51,284 bases of DNA, taken from assembly GCA_966250335.1 (NCBI GenBank), contig CBINGZ010000043.1, positions 1 to 51,284 of the forward strand, read 5' to 3'. Both the position numbers and the translations under genes were made by a program. Every line of letters begins with the position of its first letter. Positions within the stretch are counted from its first letter, which is position 1. This DNA comes from OLB7 sp966250335. Its GTDB lineage: Bacteria > Bacteroidota > Ignavibacteria > OLB7. Below, in pieces: positions 17,872-26,626 of the stretch. Under the pieces are notes generated by a model. That model was given only the letters and a program-made list of their open reading frames with translations, ran no database searches and was not told where the DNA came from.

Positions 17872-18750
17872 TCAGTCGTCCATCTCCTCGATGATCATCA
17901 TCCCCTTTGCCCGCCTGAAGATCGCCTTCTCCGGTTTCGGGACCGGGAGGTCGGCGATCAGGGGGAGGGGGAAGTGGGTCAGCTCCAGCGGTCTGACGGA
18001 ACCGACGTCGATCTGGTCGGCGAAACGGCTGCGCGCCGGGAGCGCCAGGCGGGGGCGGAGCGAGGAATCGCGCCAGTCGCGCCGCTGCACGGCCTCCAGG
18101 CGTCGTTCCAGCAGCTCGAACTCCATGTCGACATCCTCCAGGATCGTGTAATCGTTCCGCGTCGTGTCCGCGAAGCGCAGCACCCGCGCCGGGCTGCCGC
18201 TGTGGACGTAGACCACCGTTCCGGTCGGCGTGGCCGGGAAGAGCTTCGCCCCCGTCTCGTTGCTGATCCTGACGCAGCCGTGCGAGGAACGCTTCCTGCC
18301 GAGATATTTGTAGTACGACCGCCCCTGCAATCCGTGGAATCCTATCCCCCCGTTGAACGGCATCCAGTAGTTGAGATAAACCTCGAACTGCGTCGAAAAA
18401 TGGCGTTTCGACTTCCACTGCACGGAAAAGATGCCGGGCCGGGTCGCGATGGCGTCCTTGATCGCGGGATTGCCGGTCGAGCAGGGGAATCTCTCCACGC
18501 GGCCTCCTCTGGAGTGCCGGTAGATCATCTGCTGATCCAGCCGCACCTCCAGATAGACCGTATCGAGCAGAAAGAGGGTATCACGAAGAAAGGTATAGGA
18601 AGGATAGTAGCCGTGAGAAACCGCGTCGAAGCCCGCCGGGCGCTCCCCCGACTGCGCGTGGGAGGCGGTCGGAAACCTGGACAGAAGTCCGAGAACCAGA
18701 CAGAAATATGACGCGGTACGAGCCTTCATGAGCGCGCGGATCTCCACCAT
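17872..18750 (-). CDS. L,D-transpeptidase (YkuD fold)
   Basis: This 292-residue exported enzyme has a signal peptide at residues 8-32 (SYFCLVLGLLSRFPTASHAQ). The YkuD domain spans about 62-190, with H139 in GIGFHGLQG and the catalytic motif SSHGCVRISN (H157, C159). Such enzymes make 3-3 cross-links in peptidoglycan or attach proteins to it, in the periplasm. A C-terminal tail of about 100 residues (LEDVDMEFELLERRLEAV... to EEMDD) has no domain I recognise. The start at 18750 has GGAAGG 9 nt upstream. It is transcribed towards the STAND regulator and looks monocistronic. Confidence 0.92.
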   Translation of the reverse strand: MVEIRALMKARTASYFCLVLGLLSRFPTASHAQSGERPAGFDAVSHGYYPSYTFLRDTLFLLDTVYLEVRLDQQMIYRHSRGGRVERFPCSTGNPAIKDAIATRPGIFSVQWKSKRHFSTQFEVYLNYWMPFNGGIGFHGLQGRSYYKYLGRKRSSHGCVRISNETGAKLFPATPTGTVVYVHSGSPARVLRFADTTRNDYTILEDVDMEFELLERRLEAVQRRDWRDSSLRPRLALPARSRFADQIDVGSVRPLELTHFPLPLIADLPVPKPEKAIFRRAKGMMIIEEMDD

Positions 18751-19268
18751 GAATCGGATCCTTCCTCCCTTTACAATCGGTTACGTGGAAATTTAGTCTT
18801 AACGATTGTTCATCGACCGTCTCGTACGTCTATCTCCATGCCACTACGGCAAGGTTCTCGCCGCCGATCTGTAACAATGATCGTTTCAACGGGTATCTGC
18901 AAAAGAAACGCGGGACAGGAGCGTCATGCGGAAATCTTTTCTATAAACTAAATGTTATGAACAGTGGGACGCTACGTCACTATATCGTGATGGAACGTCA
19001 CACTCCCCCGATCTGCGGGGTAAAGTATTGAAAATCGAGAATTGTCGGAGTGTCTTCTTCAACTTTTGAGGAAGATGCGTGTTCAAAACGATTACAGGAA
19101 ATTAATTGAGCTGTCGCACGTCCTGTCATGAAACGAGGTGTGAAGAGATTGAACAAACGTAGGGAGGAAACCTCAAAGAGAGTGGCACGTAATTTGGAAC
19201 ATAGGAAGTCGGATGACTGATGGAACAGGACGTTGGACATGAACATGCTTTGAGAAGGAGAGATAGTC
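18751..19268. other. AT-richer intergenic region, no gene supported
   Basis: About 518 nt lie between the L,D-transpeptidase start and the SRPBCC-like gene. The base composition is visibly more AT-rich than anywhere else in the window, for example TTTTCTATAAACTAAATGTT near 18940-18957. A 90-codon frame on the minus strand (18998-19270) has no ribosome site and no family resemblance. The region probably carries promoters for the two divergent genes and may be a remnant of acquired DNA. Confidence 0.5.
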
Positions 19269-19856
19269 ATGGATTACACATATAAGTATCCGAGCAAGGT
19301 ACAGGACATCAGTGGGAGGCGGTACGGGCACATCACGATCAATGATGAGCATATGTCGCAGTCTCTCAACGAACTGATGAGCCGGTTGGGAACCCCCGAG
19401 AAGACCATCGCCGTACAGGTGGAGGTCACAGCGACGAAGGAAAGGATCTGGGAGCTGGCGGCAGGCTCGGTCGCCAAGTTCTTTTCGCATCATCCGGTGT
19501 TTGCCGGCCTTTCCTACCTCAACTCTCTCGGTTCCGAAGAAGGCGGACGTTATATCATACATAGAGCGATCAACGGTTGCATCTTTGACAGAATGGGTGA
19601 GGTGATGGTGAACATGCCTCTGTCGCAGTTCACGGTCAGCGATCTGGAGATCGCCGATCCGAGCGTCAGCGGGTTCTTCCCGCAGCTCTTCACACTGAGG
19701 CTGCTCGATCATCCGACCGATTCCGAGAAGACAGTCGTTCTGTTGACATATACGATGTTGGGTGTCGCCCATCCATGGGCGCTGGGGGTGCTGGCATATC
19801 AGGCCAACAGCATCAAGTATCACGCTGAACTTCATCAGAAGGATACGGAGATCTGA
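19269..19856 (+). CDS. SRPBCC/START-like domain protein, function unknown
   Basis: The 195-residue protein has no signal peptide or membrane segment. VQVEVTATKERIWELAAGSV at residues 50-69, a long variable middle and LRLLDHPTDSEKTVVLLTYT near 140-160 fit the strand-helix-strand pattern of SRPBCC ligand-binding domains, ending in a long C-terminal helix (LGVLAYQANSIKYHAELHQ). This is an inference from pattern, not a firm match. AAGGAG lies 9 nt before the ATG. Codon usage and local GC are lower than in neighbouring genes, and the upstream region is also AT-rich, so lateral acquisition is possible. It stands alone and is closed by a hairpin terminator. Confidence 0.6.
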   Translation: MDYTYKYPSKVQDISGRRYGHITINDEHMSQSLNELMSRLGTPEKTIAVQVEVTATKERIWELAAGSVAKFFSHHPVFAGLSYLNSLGSEEGGRYIIHRAINGCIFDRMGEVMVNMPLSQFTVSDLEIADPSVSGFFPQLFTLRLLDHPTDSEKTVVLLTYTMLGVAHPWALGVLAYQANSIKYHAELHQKDTEI

Positions 19857-19915
19857 ACAGGCCCGGGCCGGTCGGCATCGACAACCTTTACGCATTACGG
19901 TTGGTGGAACGCAGG

Positions 19916-19942
19916 GCCCGTGTTCGCAAGGACACGGGCTTT
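19916..19942 (+). terminator. Rho-independent terminator after SRPBCC-like gene
   Basis: The arms GCCCGTGT (19916-19923) and ACACGGGC (19932-19939) form a perfect 8-bp stem with an 8-nt loop, followed by TTTCG. It lies about 60 nt after the stop at 19856. Confidence 0.65.
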
Positions 19943-20126
19943 CGCGTCTGATTCCCCTCCCGCTCTTCCCTCACGGCGCGGCCGGTTCTGTAAGTACCTG
20001 TGTCGCGCCGGTGCCGATCTTCCCGCTGGTGGTTAAGTTGCAGGCTACCGTTCGCGGGTCCAGGACCCTCCGCACCCGTCCATCGACGACACCGCGTCCT
20101 CAATCGTCAGTTCCGGAGAATATCGT

Positions 20127-21260
20127 ATGGGATTCTTCAGCTCATCCTCCAAGGCATCGATCACCGAAGAACAGGTCCGTGCCGCCCTTTCCACGATCAA
20201 GGATCCGGATCTGGGACGTGATATCGTCTCCCTTGGGTTCGTCAAGGATATCAAGATCAACGGGGAGGAGGTCAGCACGACCATCCAGCTTACCACTCCC
20301 GCCTGTCCGGTCAAGGACCAGATGAAGGAGGAGGCGGAAGCCGCGCTTCGCGCCATCGGGGCGACGAAGACGAACGTGGAGATGTCGGCGCAGGTGGTGG
20401 GGCCGGCAGCGCAGCGGAGATCGTCGGTGCTCCCCGGCGTCAAGAACACCATCGCCGTCGCCTCCGGCAAGGGAGGTGTCGGGAAGTCGACCGTCGCCGT
20501 CAACCTTGCCGTGGCGCTTGCCGCCGAGGGAAGCAGGGTCGGGATGATCGACGCCGATATCTACGGTCCCTCCGCGCCGCTGATGTTCGGGCTGACGGAG
20601 GAGCGTTCCTACGTCTACCAGAACGCGCAGGGGGAGCGGAAGATCGCTCCGCTGGAGGCGCACGGGGTCAAGGTGATCTCGCTCGGCTTTCTGGTCGATC
20701 CGAACGAGGCGGTCATCTGGCGTGGTCCGATGGCCGCCGGCGCCCTCAAGCAGCTTATGACCGATGTCGAGTGGGGAGATCTCGACTATCTGATCTTCGA
20801 CATGCCTCCCGGCACCGGCGACATCCAGCTCACGCTCACCCAGACGATCCCGCTGACCGGCGCCGTGATCGTCACCACCCCCCAGGATGTGGCGCTCGCC
20901 GACGCCAGAAAGGGGTTGAAGATGTTCAACAAGGTGCAGGTGCCGGTTCTCGGGATCATCGAGAACATGAGCTACTTCATCGCGCCCGATACCGGCGCCC
21001 GGTACGATATCTTCTCGCACGGCGGCGGCGAGCGGACCGCCCGTGAGATGAACGTTCCCTATCTGGGCGATATCCCGCTGACGATGGAGATGCGGCAGGG
21101 AGGGGACGAAGGGGTCCCGCTGGTGATCCGGAATCCGGAGTCGGAGCAGGCGGGGAAGATCAGGGAGATCGCCCGTCATCTGGCGGCGCAGGTCTCGATC
21201 AGCAACCTGGGGACGCAGGGGGGACCGATTCAGATCCAGATTCTGGGCAAGGAAGGATGA
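20127..21260 (+). CDS. mrp: Mrp/ApbC/NBP35 family Fe-S cluster carrier ATPase
   Basis: This 377-residue cytoplasmic ATPase is thought to hold and transfer Fe-S clusters. An N-terminal MIP18/DUF59 domain (residues 11-78, ITEEQVRAALSTIKDPDLG ... TPACPVKDQM) precedes the deviant Walker A SGKGGVGKST (113-122), then IDADIYGPSAP and FDMPPGTGDIQLT. The region that usually holds the bridging CxxC reads IENMSYFIAPDTGARYDIF, without cysteines. As I recall, Bacteroidetes Mrp proteins also lack it, so this is lineage-typical and not damage. GGAG lies 8 nt before the ATG. The stop overlaps the start of the Nfu-type gene by 4 nt (ATGA), a good sign that they work together. Confidence 0.95.
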   Translation: MGFFSSSSKASITEEQVRAALSTIKDPDLGRDIVSLGFVKDIKINGEEVSTTIQLTTPACPVKDQMKEEAEAALRAIGATKTNVEMSAQVVGPAAQRRSSVLPGVKNTIAVASGKGGVGKSTVAVNLAVALAAEGSRVGMIDADIYGPSAPLMFGLTEERSYVYQNAQGERKIAPLEAHGVKVISLGFLVDPNEAVIWRGPMAAGALKQLMTDVEWGDLDYLIFDMPPGTGDIQLTLTQTIPLTGAVIVTTPQDVALADARKGLKMFNKVQVPVLGIIENMSYFIAPDTGARYDIFSHGGGERTAREMNVPYLGDIPLTMEMRQGGDEGVPLVIRNPESEQAGKIREIARHLAAQVSISNLGTQGGPIQIQILGKEG

Positions 21261-21502
21261 GCGCCGGGCCGGGGCTCGATGAACGGATCCGGGCCGCCAT
21301 CTCCTCCATTCGTCCCTATCTTCAGAAGGATGGGGGGGATCTGGAGTTCGTCCGCTTCGAGGAGGCGACGCGGACCTGCGAGGTCCGGATGGTCGGCTCC
21401 TGCGAGCATTGCGCCCTTGCCCCGCTGACGCTCCGGGCCGGTGTGGAGAAAGCGCTGATCTACCGGGTTTCGGAGATACGACGGGTGGAACGGGTGCGAT
21501 AA
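21257..21502 (+). CDS. NifU C-terminal domain (Nfu-type) Fe-S scaffold
   Basis: The 81-residue protein is a single NifU C-terminal domain. It has DERIRAAISSIRPYLQKDGG, the cluster-binding GSCEHCALAPLTLRAGVE with C49 and C52, and the typical short C-terminal helix. Proteins of this kind carry 4Fe-4S clusters to target apoproteins. Its ATG overlaps the stop of mrp by 4 nt, so translation is coupled. The next gene converges on it, with only 8 nt between the two stops. Confidence 0.93.
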   Translation: MSAGPGLDERIRAAISSIRPYLQKDGGDLEFVRFEEATRTCEVRMVGSCEHCALAPLTLRAGVEKALIYRVSEIRRVERVR

Positions 21503-21510
21503 TCCTCCCG

Positions 21511-22083
21511 TCAGCGTTTCAGCACCCACCGCCACAGATGTTCCGTCGATCTGGTGATGCCGATCCGGGGCGTCGCGAGGATGTCGGAGTCGGCGGCCGG
21601 GGTTCCCTCCTCGATCTCGATGCGGGGATCGGCGGTCAGATCGACTCCGTTCAGTTCCGGGCCGATGCCGAAGGAGATCGTCAGTTTTCCGGGGCCGTTG
21701 CTCAGTTCCAGGGGATTCCGCGGCGAACGTCCGCGCCGATGCTCCATGACGTCGATCCCCTCGATCGGCTCCACCCCCCGGATCAGGACCGCTTCCCCCG
21801 CCCCGGCGATCCCGGTGACGACGTTGAAGCAGTAGTACATGCCGTAGATGAAATAGACGTAGGCATGTCCGCCGTCCAGAAACATTGCCCTGTTCCGGAG
21901 GGTCTCTCCTCCCCGGGAATGGCTCGCCAGGTCGTCGGCCCCCAGATAGGCCTCCGTTTCGATGATCCTTCCGGCTGTTCTGAGGCTGTCGATCCGCGTA
22001 ACGAGCGTCCGTCCCAGCAGGGCACGGGCGACGACGCGGGCATCCCGACGATAAAAGCTTCGGGGCAGGGGATACGTCTTCAT
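21511..22083 (-). CDS. 3-methyladenine DNA glycosylase, AAG/MPG family
   Basis: The 190-residue enzyme removes alkylated purines in base-excision repair. The AAG active-site segment GRIIETEAYLGADDLASHSRG carries the catalytic Glu (E44), the intercalating-loop Tyr (Y46) and the His (H55) at the same spacing as in human AAG. RNRAMFLDGGHAYVYFIYGM and LSNGPGKL also match. Length is normal for the bacterial family. It is divergent from lepA and convergent with the Nfu gene, so probably monocistronic. Confidence 0.96.
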   Translation of the reverse strand: MKTYPLPRSFYRRDARVVARALLGRTLVTRIDSLRTAGRIIETEAYLGADDLASHSRGGETLRNRAMFLDGGHAYVYFIYGMYYCFNVVTGIAGAGEAVLIRGVEPIEGIDVMEHRRGRSPRNPLELSNGPGKLTISFGIGPELNGVDLTADPRIEIEEGTPAADSDILATPRIGITRSTEHLWRWVLKR

Positions 22084-22135
22084 GAAAACCGTCGGTTCAT
22101 TTCAATGATGTCACGGCCGCTCCGGCTGTCGTGTG

Positions 22136-22166
22136 TTGTGGAAGCAGGGCTGCCGGGTTATGTTTA
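22136..22166 (+). promoter_or_regulatory. Candidate promoter for lepA (TTG-N20-TATGTTTA)
   Basis: TTG at 22136-22138 and TATGTTTA at 22159-22166 are 20 nt apart, close to the Bacteroidetes -33/-7 arrangement with one mismatch in the last base. It would start transcription about 60 nt before lepA. Confidence 0.4.
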
Positions 22167-22233
22167 ACGTCTTTCGTTCAATGAGATCGGTCTCGGCCCC
22201 GATATCGTTCAGGTCGATCGCTTCCTTTTCTCC

Positions 22234-24048
22234 ATGAAACAGATCCGAAATTTCTGCATCATCGCGCATATAGATCACGGCAAGTCGACGCTTGCCGACC
22301 GGTTGCTTGAAGTGACCGGTAGAATAACGGCGCGCGAGATGACCACCAACCAGGTCCTCGACGACAACCCGCTGGAGCAGGAGCGCGGCATTACGATCAA
22401 GCTGCACGCGATCCAGATGGATTACAAGCGTCCGGCCGATTCCGGGGACGACACGCTCTACACGCTCAACCTGATCGATACGCCGGGCCACGTCGATTTC
22501 AGCTACGAGGTCTCCCGCTCCCTCGCCGCGTGCGAGGGAGCCCTTCTGGTGGTCGATGCGACCCAGGGGGTGGAGGCGCAGACGATCTCCAACCTCTATC
22601 TGGCGATCGACGCCGGACTGGAGATCATCCCGGTCATCAACAAGATCGATCTCCCCTCGGCCGCCACCACGCTCCCCGGCGTCAAGCAGCAGGTGATCGA
22701 CCTGCTCGGGTGCAAGGAGGAGGAGATGATCCTTGCCTCCGCCAAGGCGGGCCTTGGGATCAACGAGATCCTGGAGGCGATCGTGGAGAAGATTCCGCCG
22801 CCGCAGGGTGATCCCAAGGGTCCCGTGCGCGCGCTCATCTTCGACTCTCTCTTCGACAGCTACCGGGGCGCCATCACCTATGTGCGGGTCTTCGACGGCG
22901 AGCTGAAGACCGGGCAGAAGGTCAAGCTGATGCACAGCGACCGTGAGTTCGTGGTGGAGGAGGCAGGTGTGCTCCACATGAACCGGGTCAAGACCGGATC
23001 GATCAGTTGCGGCTCGGTCGGATATTTCACGGCGGCGATCAAGGATGTCAAGGATACGAAGGTCGGCGACACCGTCACCCTTGCCCGCGACGGCGCCACG
23101 GCGCCGATCCCCGGGTTCAAGGAGGTGAAGCCGATGGTCTTCGCCGGCATCTATCCCGCCGTCTCGGACGACTACGAGGGGCTGCGCGATGCGCTCGGGA
23201 AGCTGGCGCTGAACGATTCCGCCATCCAGTACGAGCCGGAGACCTCCACCGCTCTCGGGTTCGGGTTCCGCTGCGGCTTCCTCGGGATGCTCCATATGGA
23301 GATCGTGCAGGAACGGCTGGAACGGGAGTTCGACCAGACCCTGGTGACCACCATCCCGAACGTCGAATATATCGTCACGAAGACCAACGGCGAGCAGATG
23401 GTGGTCGACAACCCGGCCCTGATGCCCCCCGCCGGAAATATCGCGGTGATTGAGGAGCCGTTCATCAAGGCGCAGATCATCTGTCCCTCCGAATATATCG
23501 GAGCGATTACCAAGCTCTGCATGGAACGGCGTGCCGTCTTCACCAACACCGCCTATCTTTCCGCCAGCCGGGTCGATCTGACGTTCGAGCTGCCGCTGGC
23601 CGAGGTGATCTTCGACTTCTACGACAAGCTGAAATCGGTCTCCCGGGGCTACGCGTCGCTCGATTACGAGCTGATCGGGCTGCGCGAGGGGGATCTGGTC
23701 AAGATCGATATCCTGCTCAACGCCGAGCCGGTGGACGCTCTCTCGATGATCATCCATCGCACCAAGTCGTACGCCTACGGCCGGAAGCTCTGCACCAAGC
23801 TGCGGGAACTGATCCCGCGCCAGATGTTCGAAATCGCGGTGCAGGCGGCGATCGGCGCGAAGATCATAGCTCGCGACACGATCAAGGCGATGCGCAAGGA
23901 TGTGCTTGCGAAATGCTACGGCGGCGACATCAGCAGAAAAAGAAAACTGATCGAGAAACAAAAGGAAGGAAAGCGCCGAATGAAGCAGGTCGGCTCCGTC
24001 GAGATCCCGCAGGAGGCGTTCCTGGCGGTGCTCTCGATGGATGAGTAG
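22234..24048 (+). CDS. lepA: Translation elongation factor 4 (LepA)
   Basis: The 604-residue GTPase is full length. G1 is AHIDHGKST (residues 11-19), followed by the switch region EQERGITIKLHAI, G3 DTPGHVDFSYEVSRSLAACEG, G4 NKIDLPSA and G5 ASAKAGLGI. LepA-specific C-terminal sequences follow, such as LCTKLRELIPRQMFEIAVQAAIG and KCYGGDISRKRKLIEKQKEGKRRMKQVGSVEIPQ in part. LepA acts on the ribosome during initiation and elongation under stress. It leads a run of signal peptidase genes, as lepA-lepB does in E. coli, though here lepB is multiplied. Confidence 0.98.
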   Translation: MKQIRNFCIIAHIDHGKSTLADRLLEVTGRITAREMTTNQVLDDNPLEQERGITIKLHAIQMDYKRPADSGDDTLYTLNLIDTPGHVDFSYEVSRSLAACEGALLVVDATQGVEAQTISNLYLAIDAGLEIIPVINKIDLPSAATTLPGVKQQVIDLLGCKEEEMILASAKAGLGINEILEAIVEKIPPPQGDPKGPVRALIFDSLFDSYRGAITYVRVFDGELKTGQKVKLMHSDREFVVEEAGVLHMNRVKTGSISCGSVGYFTAAIKDVKDTKVGDTVTLARDGATAPIPGFKEVKPMVFAGIYPAVSDDYEGLRDALGKLALNDSAIQYEPETSTALGFGFRCGFLGMLHMEIVQERLEREFDQTLVTTIPNVEYIVTKTNGEQMVVDNPALMPPAGNIAVIEEPFIKAQIICPSEYIGAITKLCMERRAVFTNTAYLSASRVDLTFELPLAEVIFDFYDKLKSVSRGYASLDYELIGLREGDLVKIDILLNAEPVDALSMIIHRTKSYAYGRKLCTKLRELIPRQMFEIAVQAAIGAKIIARDTIKAMRKDVLAKCYGGDISRKRKLIEKQKEGKRRMKQVGSVEIPQEAFLAVLSMDE

Positions 24049-24090
24049 ACCGCCGAGATTCGGAGAAGATCCCGTGAAGGGAGGGGCTCA

Positions 24091-24447
24091 ATGTCGACTG
24101 AAGAAACGAGACGGAGCAGAGCCGTAAGGAACGAAGCCGCGCCGAAGCGGGGCAGGATCATCGTCTTCGTCTATCCGGGAGATCGTGACGAGGAGGAGCC
24201 GGCGATCCTGATCGACGGCACCCCGGCGACAACCTATACGGTCGAGCGCGATTACTGCTTCGGCATGGGAGACAGCCGGTATAACTCCGAAGAGAGCCGC
24301 TTCTGGGGATTCATCCCCTACGAAAATGTCGTCGGAACCCCGACGCTCGTCTACTGGTCGATCGATCAGGGGCTGGATGAAGAGGGCCTTCCGACCGACG
24401 AGCCTTCCCGAACACGATGGGAGCGTATCGGCACGAGCATAGAATAG
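24091..24447 (+). CDS. Short signal peptidase I-like protein lacking catalytic residues
   Basis: The 118-residue protein aligns with the two SPase genes that follow, but it has no transmembrane helix and neither catalytic residue. KRGRIIVFVYPGDRD (matching KGDVIVFIYPGARD of the next gene) is joined almost directly to PAILIDGTPATTYTVERDYC and the box E motif GMGDSRYNSEESRFWGFIP. About 115 residues between are missing, as is the whole N-terminus with the Ser. The frame is intact and AAGGGAGG sits 6-7 nt before the ATG, so it is probably translated. It could be a decaying duplicate or a soluble decoy or partner. It is soluble by sequence. Confidence 0.8.
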   Translation: MSTEETRRSRAVRNEAAPKRGRIIVFVYPGDRDEEEPAILIDGTPATTYTVERDYCFGMGDSRYNSEESRFWGFIPYENVVGTPTLVYWSIDQGLDEEGLPTDEPSRTRWERIGTSIE

Positions 24448-24467
24448 TACACGAACGCGATATTCTT

Positions 24468-25484
24468 ATGAACGCAGAAGAACGGAAGAATATCCTGGCC
24501 GGCAAGTCCACCGGAAAGGGCGCGGGGAACCGTGGGAAGGGAACGGGGACCGGAGCAGGGAAGGGAGCCGCCGCCGGCAAGGGACGGCAGGACCCGCTGC
24601 AGAAGCTCGGACAGGAACTCCTCTCCTGGGGGAAGACGATCCTCAGCTCCCTGCTGATCGTCATGGTCATCAACGGAGTGCTGATCGCCTCGTTCGTGGT
24701 GCCGACCGCCTCGATGCAGAACGAGGTGATGGCGGGGGATTTCCTCTTCGTCAACAGGTTCATCTACGGAGGGTCGACCCCGCAGACGATCCCCTTCCTC
24801 AATATCCCGTTGCCGTACCTGAAGCTTCCGGGATTCCGTGATCCGGAGAAGGGAGATGTGATCGTCTTCATCTACCCCGGCGCTCGCGACACGACGGCCG
24901 CCAGGGAGTTCCAGTACTATCTGAAGCGCTGCGTGGCGACGGCCGGCGATACGATCCAGGTCCGCGACTCGCGCGTCTTCATCAACGGCGTGCAGCAGGC
25001 CGATCCGCCGGAAGTGAACTTCGACCCGAGCAGAGCGGGGTTGTCCGATTTCAGCAGGGGCGCCACCTTCCCGGCGGGGTCCGACTATACGCGTGACGAG
25101 TGGGGGCCGATGCGGGTGCCGAAGGAGGGGGATATCCTCACGCTGAACGATTCGACCTACAGAATCTGGGAATACTTCATCAGGCGTGAGGGACGCGAGG
25201 TCTCCCGGCAGGGGAGCACGATCCTGATCGACGGGAAGCCGGCGACGACCTATACCGTGACGCGGGACTACTGCTTCGGCATGGGAGATAACCGGTACAA
25301 CTCCGAGGATAGCCGCTACTGGGGGTTCATCCCCTACGAGAACGTGATCGGTACTCCCCTGATCGTCTACTGGTCGTGGAATAACATCAATTACGAGGCC
25401 GATCCCGATGGGCGTGTCGAATACGGCCTGGGAGACAAGCTCCAGAGAATCCGCTGGGAGCGGTTCTTCAATACGATAGAGTAA
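24468..25484 (+). CDS. lepB: Type I signal peptidase (paralogue 2 of 4)
   Basis: This 338-residue inner-membrane protease removes signal peptides. A lysine/glycine-rich cytoplasmic N-terminus (residues 8-40) precedes one membrane helix (about 55-74, TILSSLLIVMVINGVLIASF). The nucleophile is S82 in VPTASMQNEVMAGD, and the general base is K153 in YYLKRCVATAGDT. Box E is GMGDNRYNSEDSRYWGF. An insertion of about 90 residues lies between the Lys box and box E, as in Bacteroidetes SPases. I chose ATG 24468; a frame open from 24417 overlaps the preceding gene. No clear ribosome site is seen, and translation may depend on coupling to the short paralogue. Confidence 0.93.
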   Translation: MNAEERKNILAGKSTGKGAGNRGKGTGTGAGKGAAAGKGRQDPLQKLGQELLSWGKTILSSLLIVMVINGVLIASFVVPTASMQNEVMAGDFLFVNRFIYGGSTPQTIPFLNIPLPYLKLPGFRDPEKGDVIVFIYPGARDTTAAREFQYYLKRCVATAGDTIQVRDSRVFINGVQQADPPEVNFDPSRAGLSDFSRGATFPAGSDYTRDEWGPMRVPKEGDILTLNDSTYRIWEYFIRREGREVSRQGSTILIDGKPATTYTVTRDYCFGMGDNRYNSEDSRYWGFIPYENVIGTPLIVYWSWNNINYEADPDGRVEYGLGDKLQRIRWERFFNTIE

Positions 25485-25590
25485 GAGACCGGCGGAACTT
25501 TCGCCGCGATGTCGTGGATGATTATACCGGTGTGGAGTCGACTCCGGAAGGCCTTGGGACGGGCCCCCTGACTCCGCCGGAGGCGTTAGC

Positions 25591-26577
25591 GTGATGAAAC
25601 CTGAAGAACCAGCAGTAACCGCGACCGGAGCGAATCCGAACGTGGGGAGCAACGTGAATACCGTGCATGTCGACGGCGGAAACGGAACCGTCGTCTCCCG
25701 ACCCCCGGCGGCGCCCGCCCGGGAGTCGATCGGGGCCGTTGTGCTCATGTGGGTCAAGACCGTCCTGATCGCTCTTGTCATCGTCGTCGTCATCAACAGC
25801 GTTCTCTTCGCCTCCGTCGTGGTCCCTACCAGTTCCATGGAGAACGAGGTGATGGCGGGAGATTTTCTCTTCGTCAACAAGTTCATCTACGGCGGCACCA
25901 CCCCGCAGGTCATCCCGTTCGCGAACATCCCTCTCCCGTTCGTCAGGTTTCCCGGTCTGCGGGAGCCGGAACGGAACGACGTCATCGTCTTCATCTACCC
26001 CGGCGCGCGCGATATGGTGGAGGCTCCGGAGTTCCAGTATTATCTGAAGCGCTGCGTGGCGACGGCGGGCGACACGCTTCAGATCCGGAACGGCGTCGTC
26101 TATATCAACAGCGTCCGTCAGGCCAATCCGCCGAACGCCCTGCTCGGCAGAGTCAGGAACGACCCTCACGACAGGCTGAACACCTTCCCTCCCGGCGCCG
26201 AGTACACGCGCGACAACTGGGGGCCGATGCGGATTCCGAAGAAAGGGGACGTGGTTCAGCTCGACGTCTCCAACTACAACCAGTGGCGGATCTTCATCGA
26301 GCGGGAGGGACATGATGTCTCGAAGCGCGGGGAGATCATCAGCATCGACGGCGGGCAGGCGACCACCTACACGGTGGAGCGGGACTATGTCTTCGGTCTG
26401 GGAGACAACCGCTCCAACTCCGAAGACAGTCGCTACTGGGGATTCATCCCGGTGGAAAACGTGATCGGCACCCCGATGATCGTCTACTGGTCGTGGGACC
26501 CGGATATCCATCTCTCCGATATCGGGGAGAAGATCGGTTCGATACGCTGGGATCGGATCTTCGAAGTGATCGAGTGA
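25591..26577 (+). CDS. lepB: Type I signal peptidase (paralogue 3 of 4)
   Basis: The 328-residue enzyme is close to the preceding one. It has a hydrophilic N-terminus (residues 1-48), membrane helix 53-74, nucleophile S82 in VPTSSMENEVMAGD and general base K153 in YYLKRCVATAGDT, the same numbering as paralogue 2. Box E is GLGDNRSNSEDSRYWGFIP. The insertion between boxes is again long. GGAGG sits 7 nt before the GTG at 25591; an ATG follows directly and is equally possible. Differences from paralogue 2 lie mainly in the insertion and the N-terminus, regions that could set substrate choice. Confidence 0.93.
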   Translation: MMKPEEPAVTATGANPNVGSNVNTVHVDGGNGTVVSRPPAAPARESIGAVVLMWVKTVLIALVIVVVINSVLFASVVVPTSSMENEVMAGDFLFVNKFIYGGTTPQVIPFANIPLPFVRFPGLREPERNDVIVFIYPGARDMVEAPEFQYYLKRCVATAGDTLQIRNGVVYINSVRQANPPNALLGRVRNDPHDRLNTFPPGAEYTRDNWGPMRIPKKGDVVQLDVSNYNQWRIFIEREGHDVSKRGEIISIDGGQATTYTVERDYVFGLGDNRSNSEDSRYWGFIPVENVIGTPMIVYWSWDPDIHLSDIGEKIGSIRWDRIFEVIE

Positions 26578-26626
26578 TCGCCCGAGGAGATCGATCGGGG
26601 AGCCACCGGACGCACCATTCACGGTC

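Noticed and set aside
18998..19270. 90-codon minus-strand frame in the AT-richer gap
   Set aside because: No ribosome site, no recognisable domain, and it overlaps the leader of the SRPBCC-like gene.
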